Below are positions 1-5,380 of a stretch of DNA of 5,380 nt, one piece after another (position 1 is the stretch's first letter; each line of letters opens with the position of its first letter). A program made the translations under genes and the position numbers. The notes under the pieces are model-generated. The model worked only from the letters and a program-made list of their open reading frames with translations, was not told the origin of the DNA and did not search any database. The DNA comes from Trueperaceae bacterium (GTDB lineage: Bacteria > Deinococcota > Deinococci > Deinococcales > Trueperaceae), in contig JAABSI010000148.1 in assembly GCA_011390455.1 (NCBI GenBank), positions 1 through 5,380 on the forward strand, written 5' to 3'.

Positions 1-419
<419 letters not shown>

Positions 420-423
420 GGGG

Positions 424-430
424 TCCTTTC
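424..430 (-). promoter_or_regulatory. Ribosome binding site of argG
   Basis: On the minus strand the sequence GAAAGGA ends four bases before the argG ATG. It is a good Shine-Dalgarno match at slightly short spacing and fixes the start codon at 419. Confidence 0.75.
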
Positions 431-471
431 ACGTGCACGACCCAGGCTCGCCCTCGCGGCGCGCCGTCGTG

Positions 472-495
472 GACCACCCCGAAGCGGGGTGGGTC
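472..495 (-). other. Strong GC hairpin in the argG leader
   Basis: Read on the minus strand, GACC-C-ACCCCG, loop CTT, CGGGGT-GGTC forms a ten-base-pair stem with one bulged C and a three-base loop. It sits about 50 bases upstream of the argG start, within the predicted leader. No T-run follows on either strand, so it is not a typical intrinsic terminator. It could be an attenuator-like element, an mRNA-stabilising stem, or a factor-dependent end for eamA transcripts. The pairing is seen directly; the role is unknown. Confidence 0.55.
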
Positions 496-554
496 AGCGG
501 CGTCGGGCGCGGAGGTGGGTCTGGGTCGCGGTGGGCATGGGGTCGTCGCGGCCC

Positions 555-582
555 GCGTGCAAGGATTTGCACGCAGGATGCA
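555..582 (-). promoter_or_regulatory. Candidate ARG-box operator in front of argG
   Basis: TGCA occurs three times, at 558-561, 568-571 and 579-582, so the copies repeat at 10 and 11 bases, about one helical turn. The last two give the layout TGCA-N7-TGCA. As recalled, this is the layout of the actinobacterial ArgR box, and it is close to the TGAAT-N4-ATTCA form of enterobacteria. The first two sit in a perfect inverted repeat, GCGTGCAA-GGAT-TTGCACGC, at 555-574. The cluster lies just downstream of the predicted argG transcription start, where a bound repressor would block transcription. Repression by an ArgR-type protein with arginine is inferred from the site and the gene. The inverted repeat could instead act as an RNA hairpin. 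Confidence 0.5.
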
Positions 583-591
583 TACGAGCGA

Positions 592-620
592 AGGGTAGCA
601 CCGGCGCGGGGGGCGGTCAA
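592..620 (-). promoter_or_regulatory. Predicted sigma-70-type promoter of argG
   Basis: On the minus strand, TTGACC (615-620) and TACCCT (592-597) are separated by exactly 17 bases. The -35 matches the consensus at five of six positions. The -10 keeps the conserved first TA and final T. Transcription would begin near 585, giving a leader of about 165 bases. The -35 overlaps the TGA stop of eamA (617-619), so argG can be transcribed independently of eamA. Confidence 0.6.
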
Positions 621-1504
621 CCGACGGACGGCCCCACCCGACGCCGGCCGGGCGCCGCCGCCAGGGCGGCGGCGGCCAAGATGAGGGCGGCGCCCGCCCA
701 GCCGATCCAGCCGAGCCGTTCGCCGAAGGCGATGGCGGCAATGGCCGCCGCGACGACCGGTTCGACGGTGGCCACCAGCACCGCGCGTGAGGCCTCCGTC
801 GCGCGCAGGCCGGTGTAGTAGACGAGGTAGGCGAGGTACGTCGACACCAGTCCGAGGGCCGCCAGCCACGCCCAGACGACCGGGTCCTTGGGCACGAAGT
901 CGACGAACGGCCACAGCCCGAGCGCCCCGATCGGCAGCACGACCGCGAAGATGGTCACCGGCGCGTACCGGTGGAGCACCCACTTGCCGAACAGGTAATA
1001 CGTCGCGTAGCTCGCTCCGGCCGCGAGCCCCCAGCCGAGCGCCGCGGGCGTCGCGCGCACGCCGCCTCCGCCCGCCTGCGCGACGAGCGCGACGCCGGCG
1101 ACCGCCAGCGCCACGAGCGCCGCTTTGCGCCGCGTCAAGCGTTCGCCCAACAGCGGCCACGCCAGGACGGCCACGAAGGCCGGCGCCGTGTAGAGCAGCA
1201 CGAAGGCGAGGCTGACGCCCCCGGCATCGATCGCCAGGTTCAGGGCCGCGTAGAACAGCGTCACCCCGACCAGCGCGAAGGCCGCGAGCGCGCCGAGGTC
1301 GCCGACCGAGCGCAGGCGCGCCCGCCCGACCAGCGCGGCGTGCACCGCGAACGCCGCGCCCGCGAGCACCGCGCGCCAGAAGGCGATCTCGAGGGCGCCG
1401 ACCCCGGCGTCGAGGATCGTGCGCGAGAAGAGGCCGATCAGGCCCCACAGCACCGCCGCGGTGAAGACCAGCCCGTACCCGCGCGCCGATGCGCGTCGCG
1501 CCAC
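617..1504 (-). CDS. EamA-family (DMT superfamily) ten-helix transporter
   Basis: This 295-residue inner-membrane protein belongs to the drug/metabolite transporter superfamily, whose members move small metabolites, often amino acids or related compounds, in or out of the cell. Ten hydrophobic helices are visible, at about 11-28, 37-57, 70-90, 95-115, 127-144, 153-172, 182-200, 210-230, 238-260 and 264-283. They form the two tandem five-helix EamA repeats, and the length is typical. Each repeat ends with the family's short GER motif: LLGERLTRRK at 118-127 and FGERLGW at 260-266. The early WG at 20-21 and the charged pair E39/R44 are also typical. The GTG start at 1504 lies five bases after the stop of the upstream gene. 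It has only a distant GAGG, so translation is probably coupled. A later GTG at codon 18 would cut into the first helix. The substrate cannot be read from the sequence. The neighbouring argG hints at an amino acid, but argG has its own promoter, so that is weak. Confidence 0.88.
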   Translation of the reverse strand: MARRASARGYGLVFTAAVLWGLIGLFSRTILDAGVGALEIAFWRAVLAGAAFAVHAALVGRARLRSVGDLGALAAFALVGVTLFYAALNLAIDAGGVSLAFVLLYTAPAFVAVLAWPLLGERLTRRKAALVALAVAGVALVAQAGGGGVRATPAALGWGLAAGASYATYYLFGKWVLHRYAPVTIFAVVLPIGALGLWPFVDFVPKDPVVWAWLAALGLVSTYLAYLVYYTGLRATEASRAVLVATVEPVVAAAIAAIAFGERLGWIGWAGAALILAAAALAAAPGRRRVGPSVG

Positions 1505-1509
1505 GTGGG

Positions 1510-4011
1510 TCAGGCGTCCTCGACCGGTGGGGCGGCGGGGGTGAGCCCGAAGGCGCGCGCGAGCTCGGGCTCGCGCTCCCGCAGCGTCTGCACGCGCTTG
1601 CGGACCGAGGCGAACTCCACGGCCCAGGCGATCACGTTCACCACGTACAGCACGGTGAGGACCACGAGACCGGCACCGAACGACACCCCGAGGAGCGTCT
1701 CGCCGCCGAGCACCTGGACCAGCACGTCGAGCCCGAAGATCGCCCACGGGATCAGCAGCAGCGCGCCGTAGAGCTCGTCGGCTTGCCCGCTGCCCGGCAG
1801 CAGGAGCGCGAGGAGGTGGTACGCGACGGGCCGCGGCGCGTGGCGGGCCAGCCGCGGGCGCGGGACGAACAGCGCCAAGACGTGCACGAGCACCACGATC
1901 GCGAAGACGACCACCAGGGCGGGCCAGAGCCAGCGGGGCACGCCCTCGAGTCGGGCGGGGTCCTCGAGCAGGCGCCGTGGGTCGGTGAAGACGTCGCCGA
2001 TCGCCGCGATCCACGAGCCTCCGACCGATGCCCGCAGCACCGCCGGGGACGGCGTGGGCACGTCCTCGCCGCGCCCCAGGGCGGCGCGCGCCGACTCGGC
2101 GGCGCGCCCCGCGTCCTCGAGCGCTCGGCGCGCTTCGGCGTCCTCGCCCGCGCGGTCGGCGCGGTAAGCGGCGACCCAGGCGGCGCTCGCCGAGTCGCTC
2201 GCCGGGTCGGCGAGCAGCGCGTCGAGGGCGGGCGCGTTCAGGTGCCCGGCGCGCACCAGCGCCATCGCGGGGTCGGTGCGCTGGGTCCATCCGGCCAGCG
2301 CGACGACCACGAGGACGGCGGCGAGCAGGGCGATGGCCACCAGCTTCTCGGTGAAGCCGGTGTAGCGGATCGAGCGGAGCCACGGCCAGGCCGGCACGCG
2401 GCGTCCCGCCTCGAGCGCTTGGCGCACCGCCACCGCGCGGGCGCGCCCGTACTTGGCGATCAGCGTGAGGTGCAGGGCGGCGAGCGCGACGAGCAGGGCA
2501 CCGGCCACGGTCGCGCCGGCGCCACCGAGCGCGGCGGCGGCGCGCGCGATCAGGTCGGTGGCCGAGGTGTTCGTCCGCTCCGCGGCGCGCTCGCGCCAGG
2601 CGGCCGCACCGGTGCGGTCCCCGCGCTCGGTCAGCGCGGTCGCATGGGCGCGCAGCGCGCTGCCCACGCCGGGCAGGTCGGGGCCCGACAGCGCGTAGGT
2701 CCACGTCGCCCACAGGTCCGCGGCTTCGACGTCGCCGCGCGCCTGGGCGTGCTCGAGGAGCGCGAGCGGGAAGCCGTAGCGCTCGTGCACCACGGGTGAG
2801 GTGAGCAGGGCAGGGTCGTAGCCGCGCGCGGCGAAGTCGGCCGCGGCGCGCTCCATGGCGCGATCGGCGTCGTCGAAGGCCCGCTCGTCGGCGAAGGCGC
2901 GCGCGAGCCGAGCGAGGTCGTAGAAGGTCGTGGCGGACGCGATCGCGGCGTCCACCGACGCCGCCCGGTCGGTCGGGGTCGTAGCGGCCTGGGCGGCGGT
3001 CAGATGGAGGAAGGGGTTGGTCGGGTCGATGGCGAGCCGCGCGAAGGGGTCGCCCACCGCCGCCTCGTGGGCGAGTGCGTCGAACAGGACGGGGTCGAGC
3101 GGGTCGAACACGGCGGGGGGCTCGAGGACGCCCCCTTCGAGGCGGGCCGCGACCGGGCGCGGACGCCCCGGGGTGGTGACCTCGCTGGTGACGTTCAGGC
3201 CGGTCCCGACCGGCTGCAGGTCGACGATCCGCCCGCTGGTGGCCACGCGGTCGAGCACGACGCCGGCCTCCAGGTCGAGGCGCAGCACTTGGTGGCCGAC
3301 GCTCACCCAGCCGTGGCCCAGGTGCACCACGGCGGTGCCGACCTCGCCGCTGCCCGGGCCGAAGGCGAGCCGCCAGCGAGCGGTCCCGTCGCCCTCGCGG
3401 GCCACGACGACGCCGTCCTCGAGCACCAGTACGACGTCTGCCGACGCCGGCGCGGGGACGGCCGGCTCCGGGGCGACGGGCTCCGGGGCCGCAGGTTCGG
3501 GGTCGGTCGGTTCGGGGTCGGTCGGTTCGGGGTCGGCGGGTTCGGGGGCGACGGGCTGGGGGTCGATCGCGTCCGGTTCGGCGGGCTCGGAGGGGGCGGG
3601 GTCGGAAGGTCGCTCGGGCTCGCTCGGCTCCGCCTCGGCGGGTGGCGCGGCGGGCGTCGCCTCCCGCACGTTCACGACGAAGAGGGCTTCGAGTTCCGGC
3701 CCTTCGAGCCGCACGGTGTGGCGCCCCGGGAGCTCGAGGACCACGGACGCGCGCCCGCCGTCGCCGACGGTCTCGAGGGTGGCCACGCGGCTGGAACCGT
3801 CCGGCGCGTCGACGCGCACCGCGTACGCCGCGGCGTCGGGTAGGCCCTCCACCTCGACGACCACGGTGTCGCCGGGGCGCACCGGCTCCTCGGCGACGAG
3901 CGCCACGCGCGGGCGGGCGGCGCTTTCTTGCGCCGAGCCGACGGCCGGCGCGACGAGGCTCAGAACGAGCGGCACGAGGACCAGGCGAACGAGGAGCGGC
4001 AGTCGCTTCAT
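1510..4011 (-). CDS. Large secreted/membrane protein of unknown function with Pro-rich linker, propeller-like and TPR-like parts
   Basis: I do not recognise this 833-residue protein. A signal peptide spans residues 1-27 (basic MKR, hydrophobic core, likely cut after GSA). A beta-rich, Ig-like stretch follows at 33-117 (PGDTVVVEVEGLP). A proline/acid linker of PEPxx pentads covers about 119-190. Short beta strands at about 192-290 look like two or three blades of a PQQ-type propeller, too few for a closed ring. Alanine-rich helical pairs at about 330-480 resemble TPR repeats. Membrane segments are predicted near 498-518, 556-575 and 694-715, plus a C-terminal set at about 729-796 that includes LLPGSGQ at 737-743. 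A second helical stretch lies at 579-648. The PGxGQ motif recalls small membrane modules at the end of other bacterial TPR proteins. The ATG at 4011 is chosen over an upstream in-frame start at 4068 because it has a strong ribosome site and begins the signal peptide. The N-terminal half should lie outside the cytoplasm. Scaffolding or envelope sensing is only a guess. It is followed closely by the transporter gene. Confidence 0.8.
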   Translation of the reverse strand: MKRLPLLVRLVLVPLVLSLVAPAVGSAQESAARPRVALVAEEPVRPGDTVVVEVEGLPDAAAYAVRVDAPDGSSRVATLETVGDGGRASVVLELPGRHTVRLEGPELEALFVVNVREATPAAPPAEAEPSEPERPSDPAPSEPAEPDAIDPQPVAPEPADPEPTDPEPTDPEPAAPEPVAPEPAVPAPASADVVLVLEDGVVVAREGDGTARWRLAFGPGSGEVGTAVVHLGHGWVSVGHQVLRLDLEAGVVLDRVATSGRIVDLQPVGTGLNVTSEVTTPGRPRPVAARLEGGVLEPPAVFDPLDPVLFDALAHEAAVGDPFARLAIDPTNPFLHLTAAQAATTPTDRAASVDAAIASATTFYDLARLARAFADERAFDDADRAMERAAADFAARGYDPALLTSPVVHERYGFPLALLEHAQARGDVEAADLWATWTYALSGPDLPGVGSALRAHATALTERGDRTGAAAWRERAAERTNTSATDLIARAAAALGGAGATVAGALLVALAALHLTLIAKYGRARAVAVRQALEAGRRVPAWPWLRSIRYTGFTEKLVAIALLAAVLVVVALAGWTQRTDPAMALVRAGHLNAPALDALLADPASDSASAAWVAAYRADRAGEDAEARRALEDAGRAAESARAALGRGEDVPTPSPAVLRASVGGSWIAAIGDVFTDPRRLLEDPARLEGVPRWLWPALVVVFAIVVLVHVLALFVPRPRLARHAPRPVAYHLLALLLPGSGQADELYGALLLIPWAIFGLDVLVQVLGGETLLGVSFGAGLVVLTVLYVVNVIAWAVEFASVRKRVQTLREREPELARAFGLTPAAPPVEDA
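3442..3561 (-). repeat. PEPxx pentapeptide repeat within the 833-residue protein
   Basis: About eight five-residue units (PQPVA, PEPAD, PEPTD twice, PEPAA, PEPVA, PEPAV, PAPAS) cover residues 151-190. At DNA level the 15-base units at 3494-3508 and 3509-3523 are identical. Those at 3524-3538 and 3539-3553 differ by a few bases. This is a low-complexity, extended linker of the kind used to span a cell envelope layer. Copy number could change by slippage without shifting the frame. Confidence 0.8.
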
Positions 4012-4016
4012 ACCGT

Positions 4017-4023
4017 CCACCTT
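4017..4023 (-). promoter_or_regulatory. Ribosome binding site fixing the start of the 833-residue protein
   Basis: On the minus strand AAGGTGG ends five bases before the ATG at 4011. It supports this start over the longer in-frame alternative at 4068, which would put 19 polar residues ahead of a clear signal peptide. Confidence 0.75.
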
Positions 4024-4102
4024 ACCGCTCGCCACGGGCCGCGACCCGGCATCGTGCGCGTCCGACACGGGATCGGCCCGAAGACGTCGCGTGCCTGCGT
4101 GC

Positions 4103-4108
4103 TAGCAT
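4103..4108 (+). promoter_or_regulatory. Predicted -10 element of a leaderless ddrA-like mRNA
   Basis: TAGCAT keeps the conserved TA, A5 and T6 of a -10 hexamer. It ends six bases before the GTG at 4115, so transcription would start at or next to the start codon. No Shine-Dalgarno sequence precedes the GTG, which fits a leaderless transcript, a common arrangement in Deinococcus. No good -35 is seen around 4080-4085. Confidence 0.5.
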
Positions 4109-4114
4109 GCCCGG

Positions 4115-4879
4115 GTGTCCGACGCCGTCTGGCCGCGCCTCGCTGCCCCCTTCGGGGGCGAGGCGGTCGCTTGGGTTCCGGTCGAGGTGGCCGATGCCGG
4201 CGACGAGGTCCGGGTGGTCGCGCTCGTCGCCGGCGACGCGCTGCGCGAGCGCTTCGACCGGACCGTCGGGATCGGTGGCTGGGGGGTCGCCTACGCGCCC
4301 CTGGACGCCGGCGCGATCGCCTGCCACGTGACGGTTGCCGGCGTGACCAAGGGCGCGGTCGCGGCGGCGGCGCTCGCGGGGGGTCCGGCGGCGACCGCGG
4401 AGGTCGCCTTCGCGCGCGCCGCGGAGCTGTTCGGACTGCGCGCGCCGCTTCCGAGCGGTGCGGCGGGCTGGGTGCCGTGCGACCCCGAGACGCTCCAACC
4501 GCTGCACCTTCCCGAGGTCGACCTCGCCTCGAGCGCGCCCGGCGCTGGCGAAGGCGCCACGGTCGCGGGACCCGCCGTGGCGCCGGAGCCGAGCGCCGCG
4601 AAGCCCACCGCCGTCGGCGTCGCGTCGGGCACGAGCGAAGCACCGGCCGCCGCCGTCCAGCCGCCCGCCGAGAAGCCGACGGGTCAGCAGATGATCGACC
4701 GGCTGGTCGATCGGCTCAAGGACGAGGGGCAGGGGCTCGCCGCGGCGCGGCTGCTCGTGCGCTACGGCGGATACGGCAAGGACCCGGACACCGCCCGCGA
4801 GCTCTACGCCCAGCTGCGCGTGCTGCTGCGCGGCGAGGGCGCGGCCACGGGCGGCGCGGCCGGCGGGGGTCCGGCGTGA
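4115..4879 (+). CDS. ddrA: DdrA-like single-strand DNA annealing protein (Rad52 fold)
   Basis: The 254-residue protein resembles Deinococcus DdrA. DdrA belongs to the Rad52 family, binds single-stranded DNA ends, protects them from nucleases and promotes annealing after radiation or drying. Residues 1-132 look like the Rad52-type domain: RLAAPF at 8-13 and VAWVP at 18-22, as at the DdrA N-terminus; a strand ending HVTVAGVTKG at 71-80; then a long helix and AELFGL at 103-108. GWVPCDPETLQP at 118-129 closes the domain. Residues 133-189 are an Ala/Pro-rich, probably disordered linker. A helical C-terminal tail (about 190-240, with RYGGYGKDPDTARELY) ends the fold. The protein is longer than the roughly 208 residues of D. 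radiodurans DdrA, mainly through the linker. The usual conserved lysine/arginine-rich helix (ALKR) reads FARAAELF here, so DNA contacts may differ. The GTG start has no ribosome site and fits a leaderless mRNA. The family call rests on remembered pattern, not alignment. Confidence 0.7.
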   Translation: MSDAVWPRLAAPFGGEAVAWVPVEVADAGDEVRVVALVAGDALRERFDRTVGIGGWGVAYAPLDAGAIACHVTVAGVTKGAVAAAALAGGPAATAEVAFARAAELFGLRAPLPSGAAGWVPCDPETLQPLHLPEVDLASSAPGAGEGATVAGPAVAPEPSAAKPTAVGVASGTSEAPAAAVQPPAEKPTGQQMIDRLVDRLKDEGQGLAAARLLVRYGGYGKDPDTARELYAQLRVLLRGEGAATGGAAGGGPA

Positions 4880-5380
4880 TCAAGGTCGTCGCGATCGGCG
4901 ACGTCCACGGGATGTGGGCGGAGTTGTGGCGCGTGCTGCGCGCCGCCGCGGTGGCGACGCCCACCTACGAGCCGACCGAAGCGGTCACCTCCGGGCGGTA
5001 CCGGGTCGTCTGCGTCGGCGACCTGGTGCATTACAAGGACGAGCGCGCCTACGCGGTCGCGGTGGGCGCCGAGGACTACGACCCGAGCGACCCGGACCAC
5101 CTGCGGCGGGCCGCCAAGGCGCAGATCCGCGAGCTGTACCGTTTCAAGGACTTCGTGGACAAGACCCACGGGAACCTCGCGATCGTCCTGGGCAACCACG
5201 ACGAGGCGGCGGCGCTCCACACCTACGACCTGGGGACCCGCGGCGGGCTCAAGCACGACGAGTTCCGCGCCGACCGCGGCGGCGTCGCGCTTCCCGACGA
5301 CCTGAAGGCTTGGCTGCTCTCGTTCCCGCGCGAGGTCGTGCACCACGGCGTGCACTTCGCGCACGCGGGGCCGACGCCGG
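4876..5380 (+). CDS. Calcineurin-like metallophosphoesterase, N-terminal 168 residues (runs off right edge)
   Basis: This is a metal-dependent phosphoesterase of the calcineurin superfamily, expected to hydrolyse phosphate esters with two bound metal ions. The metal-ligand motifs appear in order: GDVHG at residues 8-12 (D9, H11), GDLV at 48-51 (D49), GNHDE at 106-110 (N107, H108), and HFAHAGPTP at 160-168. The last resembles the HAG/HGG motif of PPP-type protein phosphatases more than the GHTH of nucleases. The usual GDxxDRG reads GDLVHYKD, so the DRG part is absent. A polar helical insert (about 54-98) separates motifs two and three. The GTG start overlaps the TGA of the ddrA-like gene by four bases (GTGA), so translation is coupled and the two genes are one operon. 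Serine/threonine phosphatase, nucleotide phosphatase and nuclease all remain possible because the C-terminus is missing. Confidence 0.88.
   Translation, partial: MIKVVAIGDVHGMWAELWRVLRAAAVATPTYEPTEAVTSGRYRVVCVGDLVHYKDERAYAVAVGAEDYDPSDPDHLRRAAKAQIRELYRFKDFVDKTHGNLAIVLGNHDEAAALHTYDLGTRGGLKHDEFRADRGGVALPDDLKAWLLSFPREVVHHGVHFAHAGPTP

Larger units (their letters stand above)
4012..4114. other. Divergent intergenic region between the 833-residue protein gene and the ddrA-like gene
   Basis: These 103 bases must hold the promoters of both outward-facing genes. For the rightward gene a -10 candidate is visible at 4103-4108. For the leftward gene no convincing -35/-10 pair was found. The palindrome TGCTAGCA at 4100-4107 gives a TAGCAN hexamer on each strand and might serve both directions. 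I looked for the 17-base radiation/desiccation response palindrome found before many Deinococcus repair genes and saw nothing like it. Confidence 0.45.

Noticed and set aside
472..495. Hairpin considered as an intrinsic terminator for the transporter gene
   Set aside because: No T-run follows the stem on either strand, and it lies downstream of a plausible argG promoter, so it belongs to the argG leader.
617..2713. Minus-strand open frame of 698 codons extending upstream of the transporter
   Set aside because: The part upstream of 1504 is Arg/Ala/Pro-rich and out of frame with the real 833-residue gene. Only the last 295 codons form the EamA protein.
971..2799. Long plus-strand open frames (for example 1489-2799, 436 codons) opposite the leftward genes
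   Set aside because: They read as Arg/Gly/His/Ala-rich low-complexity protein with no domain or ribosome site. Opposite them are proteins with clear signal peptide, membrane helices and family motifs. In very GC-rich DNA the antisense frames are open by chance.
3494..3553. Tandem 15-base units considered as CRISPR or a non-coding satellite
   Set aside because: The units are contiguous with no unique spacers and stay in frame as a proline-rich linker.
2930..4105. Plus-strand frames rich in Gly/Ser or Gly/Val/Arg repeats
   Set aside because: The repetitive composition is the reverse complement of the PEPxx linker and flanking codons, not an independent glycine-rich protein.
4008..4643. Minus-strand frames opposite the ddrA-like gene
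   Set aside because: They are Arg/Pro-rich, without recognisable motifs, and antisense to a gene with a coherent domain layout and a coupled downstream gene.
4804..5364. Minus-strand frame of 186 codons at the right end, rich in Val/Gly/His
   Set aside because: It is the antisense of the metallophosphoesterase, whose GDVHG, GDLV and GNHDE motifs are unmistakable.

Overview
The window is very GC-rich (by eye above 70%) and its codons favour G/C in the third position. A Rad52-fold annealing protein resembling Deinococcus DdrA, together with high GC and tightly packed genes, suggests the Deinococcota, perhaps Truepera or a relative. This taxonomic placement is inference from gene content, not a match to a known genome.

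Layout. Three genes run leftward, read from right to left. The first is an 833-residue secreted or membrane-anchored protein of unknown function (4011 to 1510). Five bases later comes an EamA-family ten-helix transporter (1504 to 617). The third is argG, argininosuccinate synthase, which starts at 419 and leaves the window at its left edge. argG appears to have its own sigma-70-type promoter, whose -35 hexamer overlaps the eamA stop codon. A TGCA-rich, partly palindromic operator candidate lies just past the expected transcription start, and a strong GC hairpin lies in the leader. Two genes run rightward from a 103-bp divergent intergenic region. The first is a ddrA-like gene (4115 to 4879). 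The second is a calcineurin-like metallophosphoesterase that overlaps it by four bases at 4876 and leaves the window at 5380.

How the parts fit. The ddrA-like and phosphoesterase genes are almost certainly co-transcribed and translationally coupled, so they may work in one DNA-damage or signalling process. The phosphoesterase looks closer to PPP-type phosphatases than to SbcD/Mre11 nucleases, so a nuclease-plus-annealing pair is not established. argG is biosynthetic and probably controlled by arginine. The large membrane protein and the transporter form a two-gene unit of unknown purpose. No mobile element, CRISPR array, tRNA or rRNA was seen. The large antisense open frames are by-products of GC-rich codon use. 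Nothing here proves a new system; the best leads are the ddrA-phosphoesterase pair and the unrecognised 833-residue protein.
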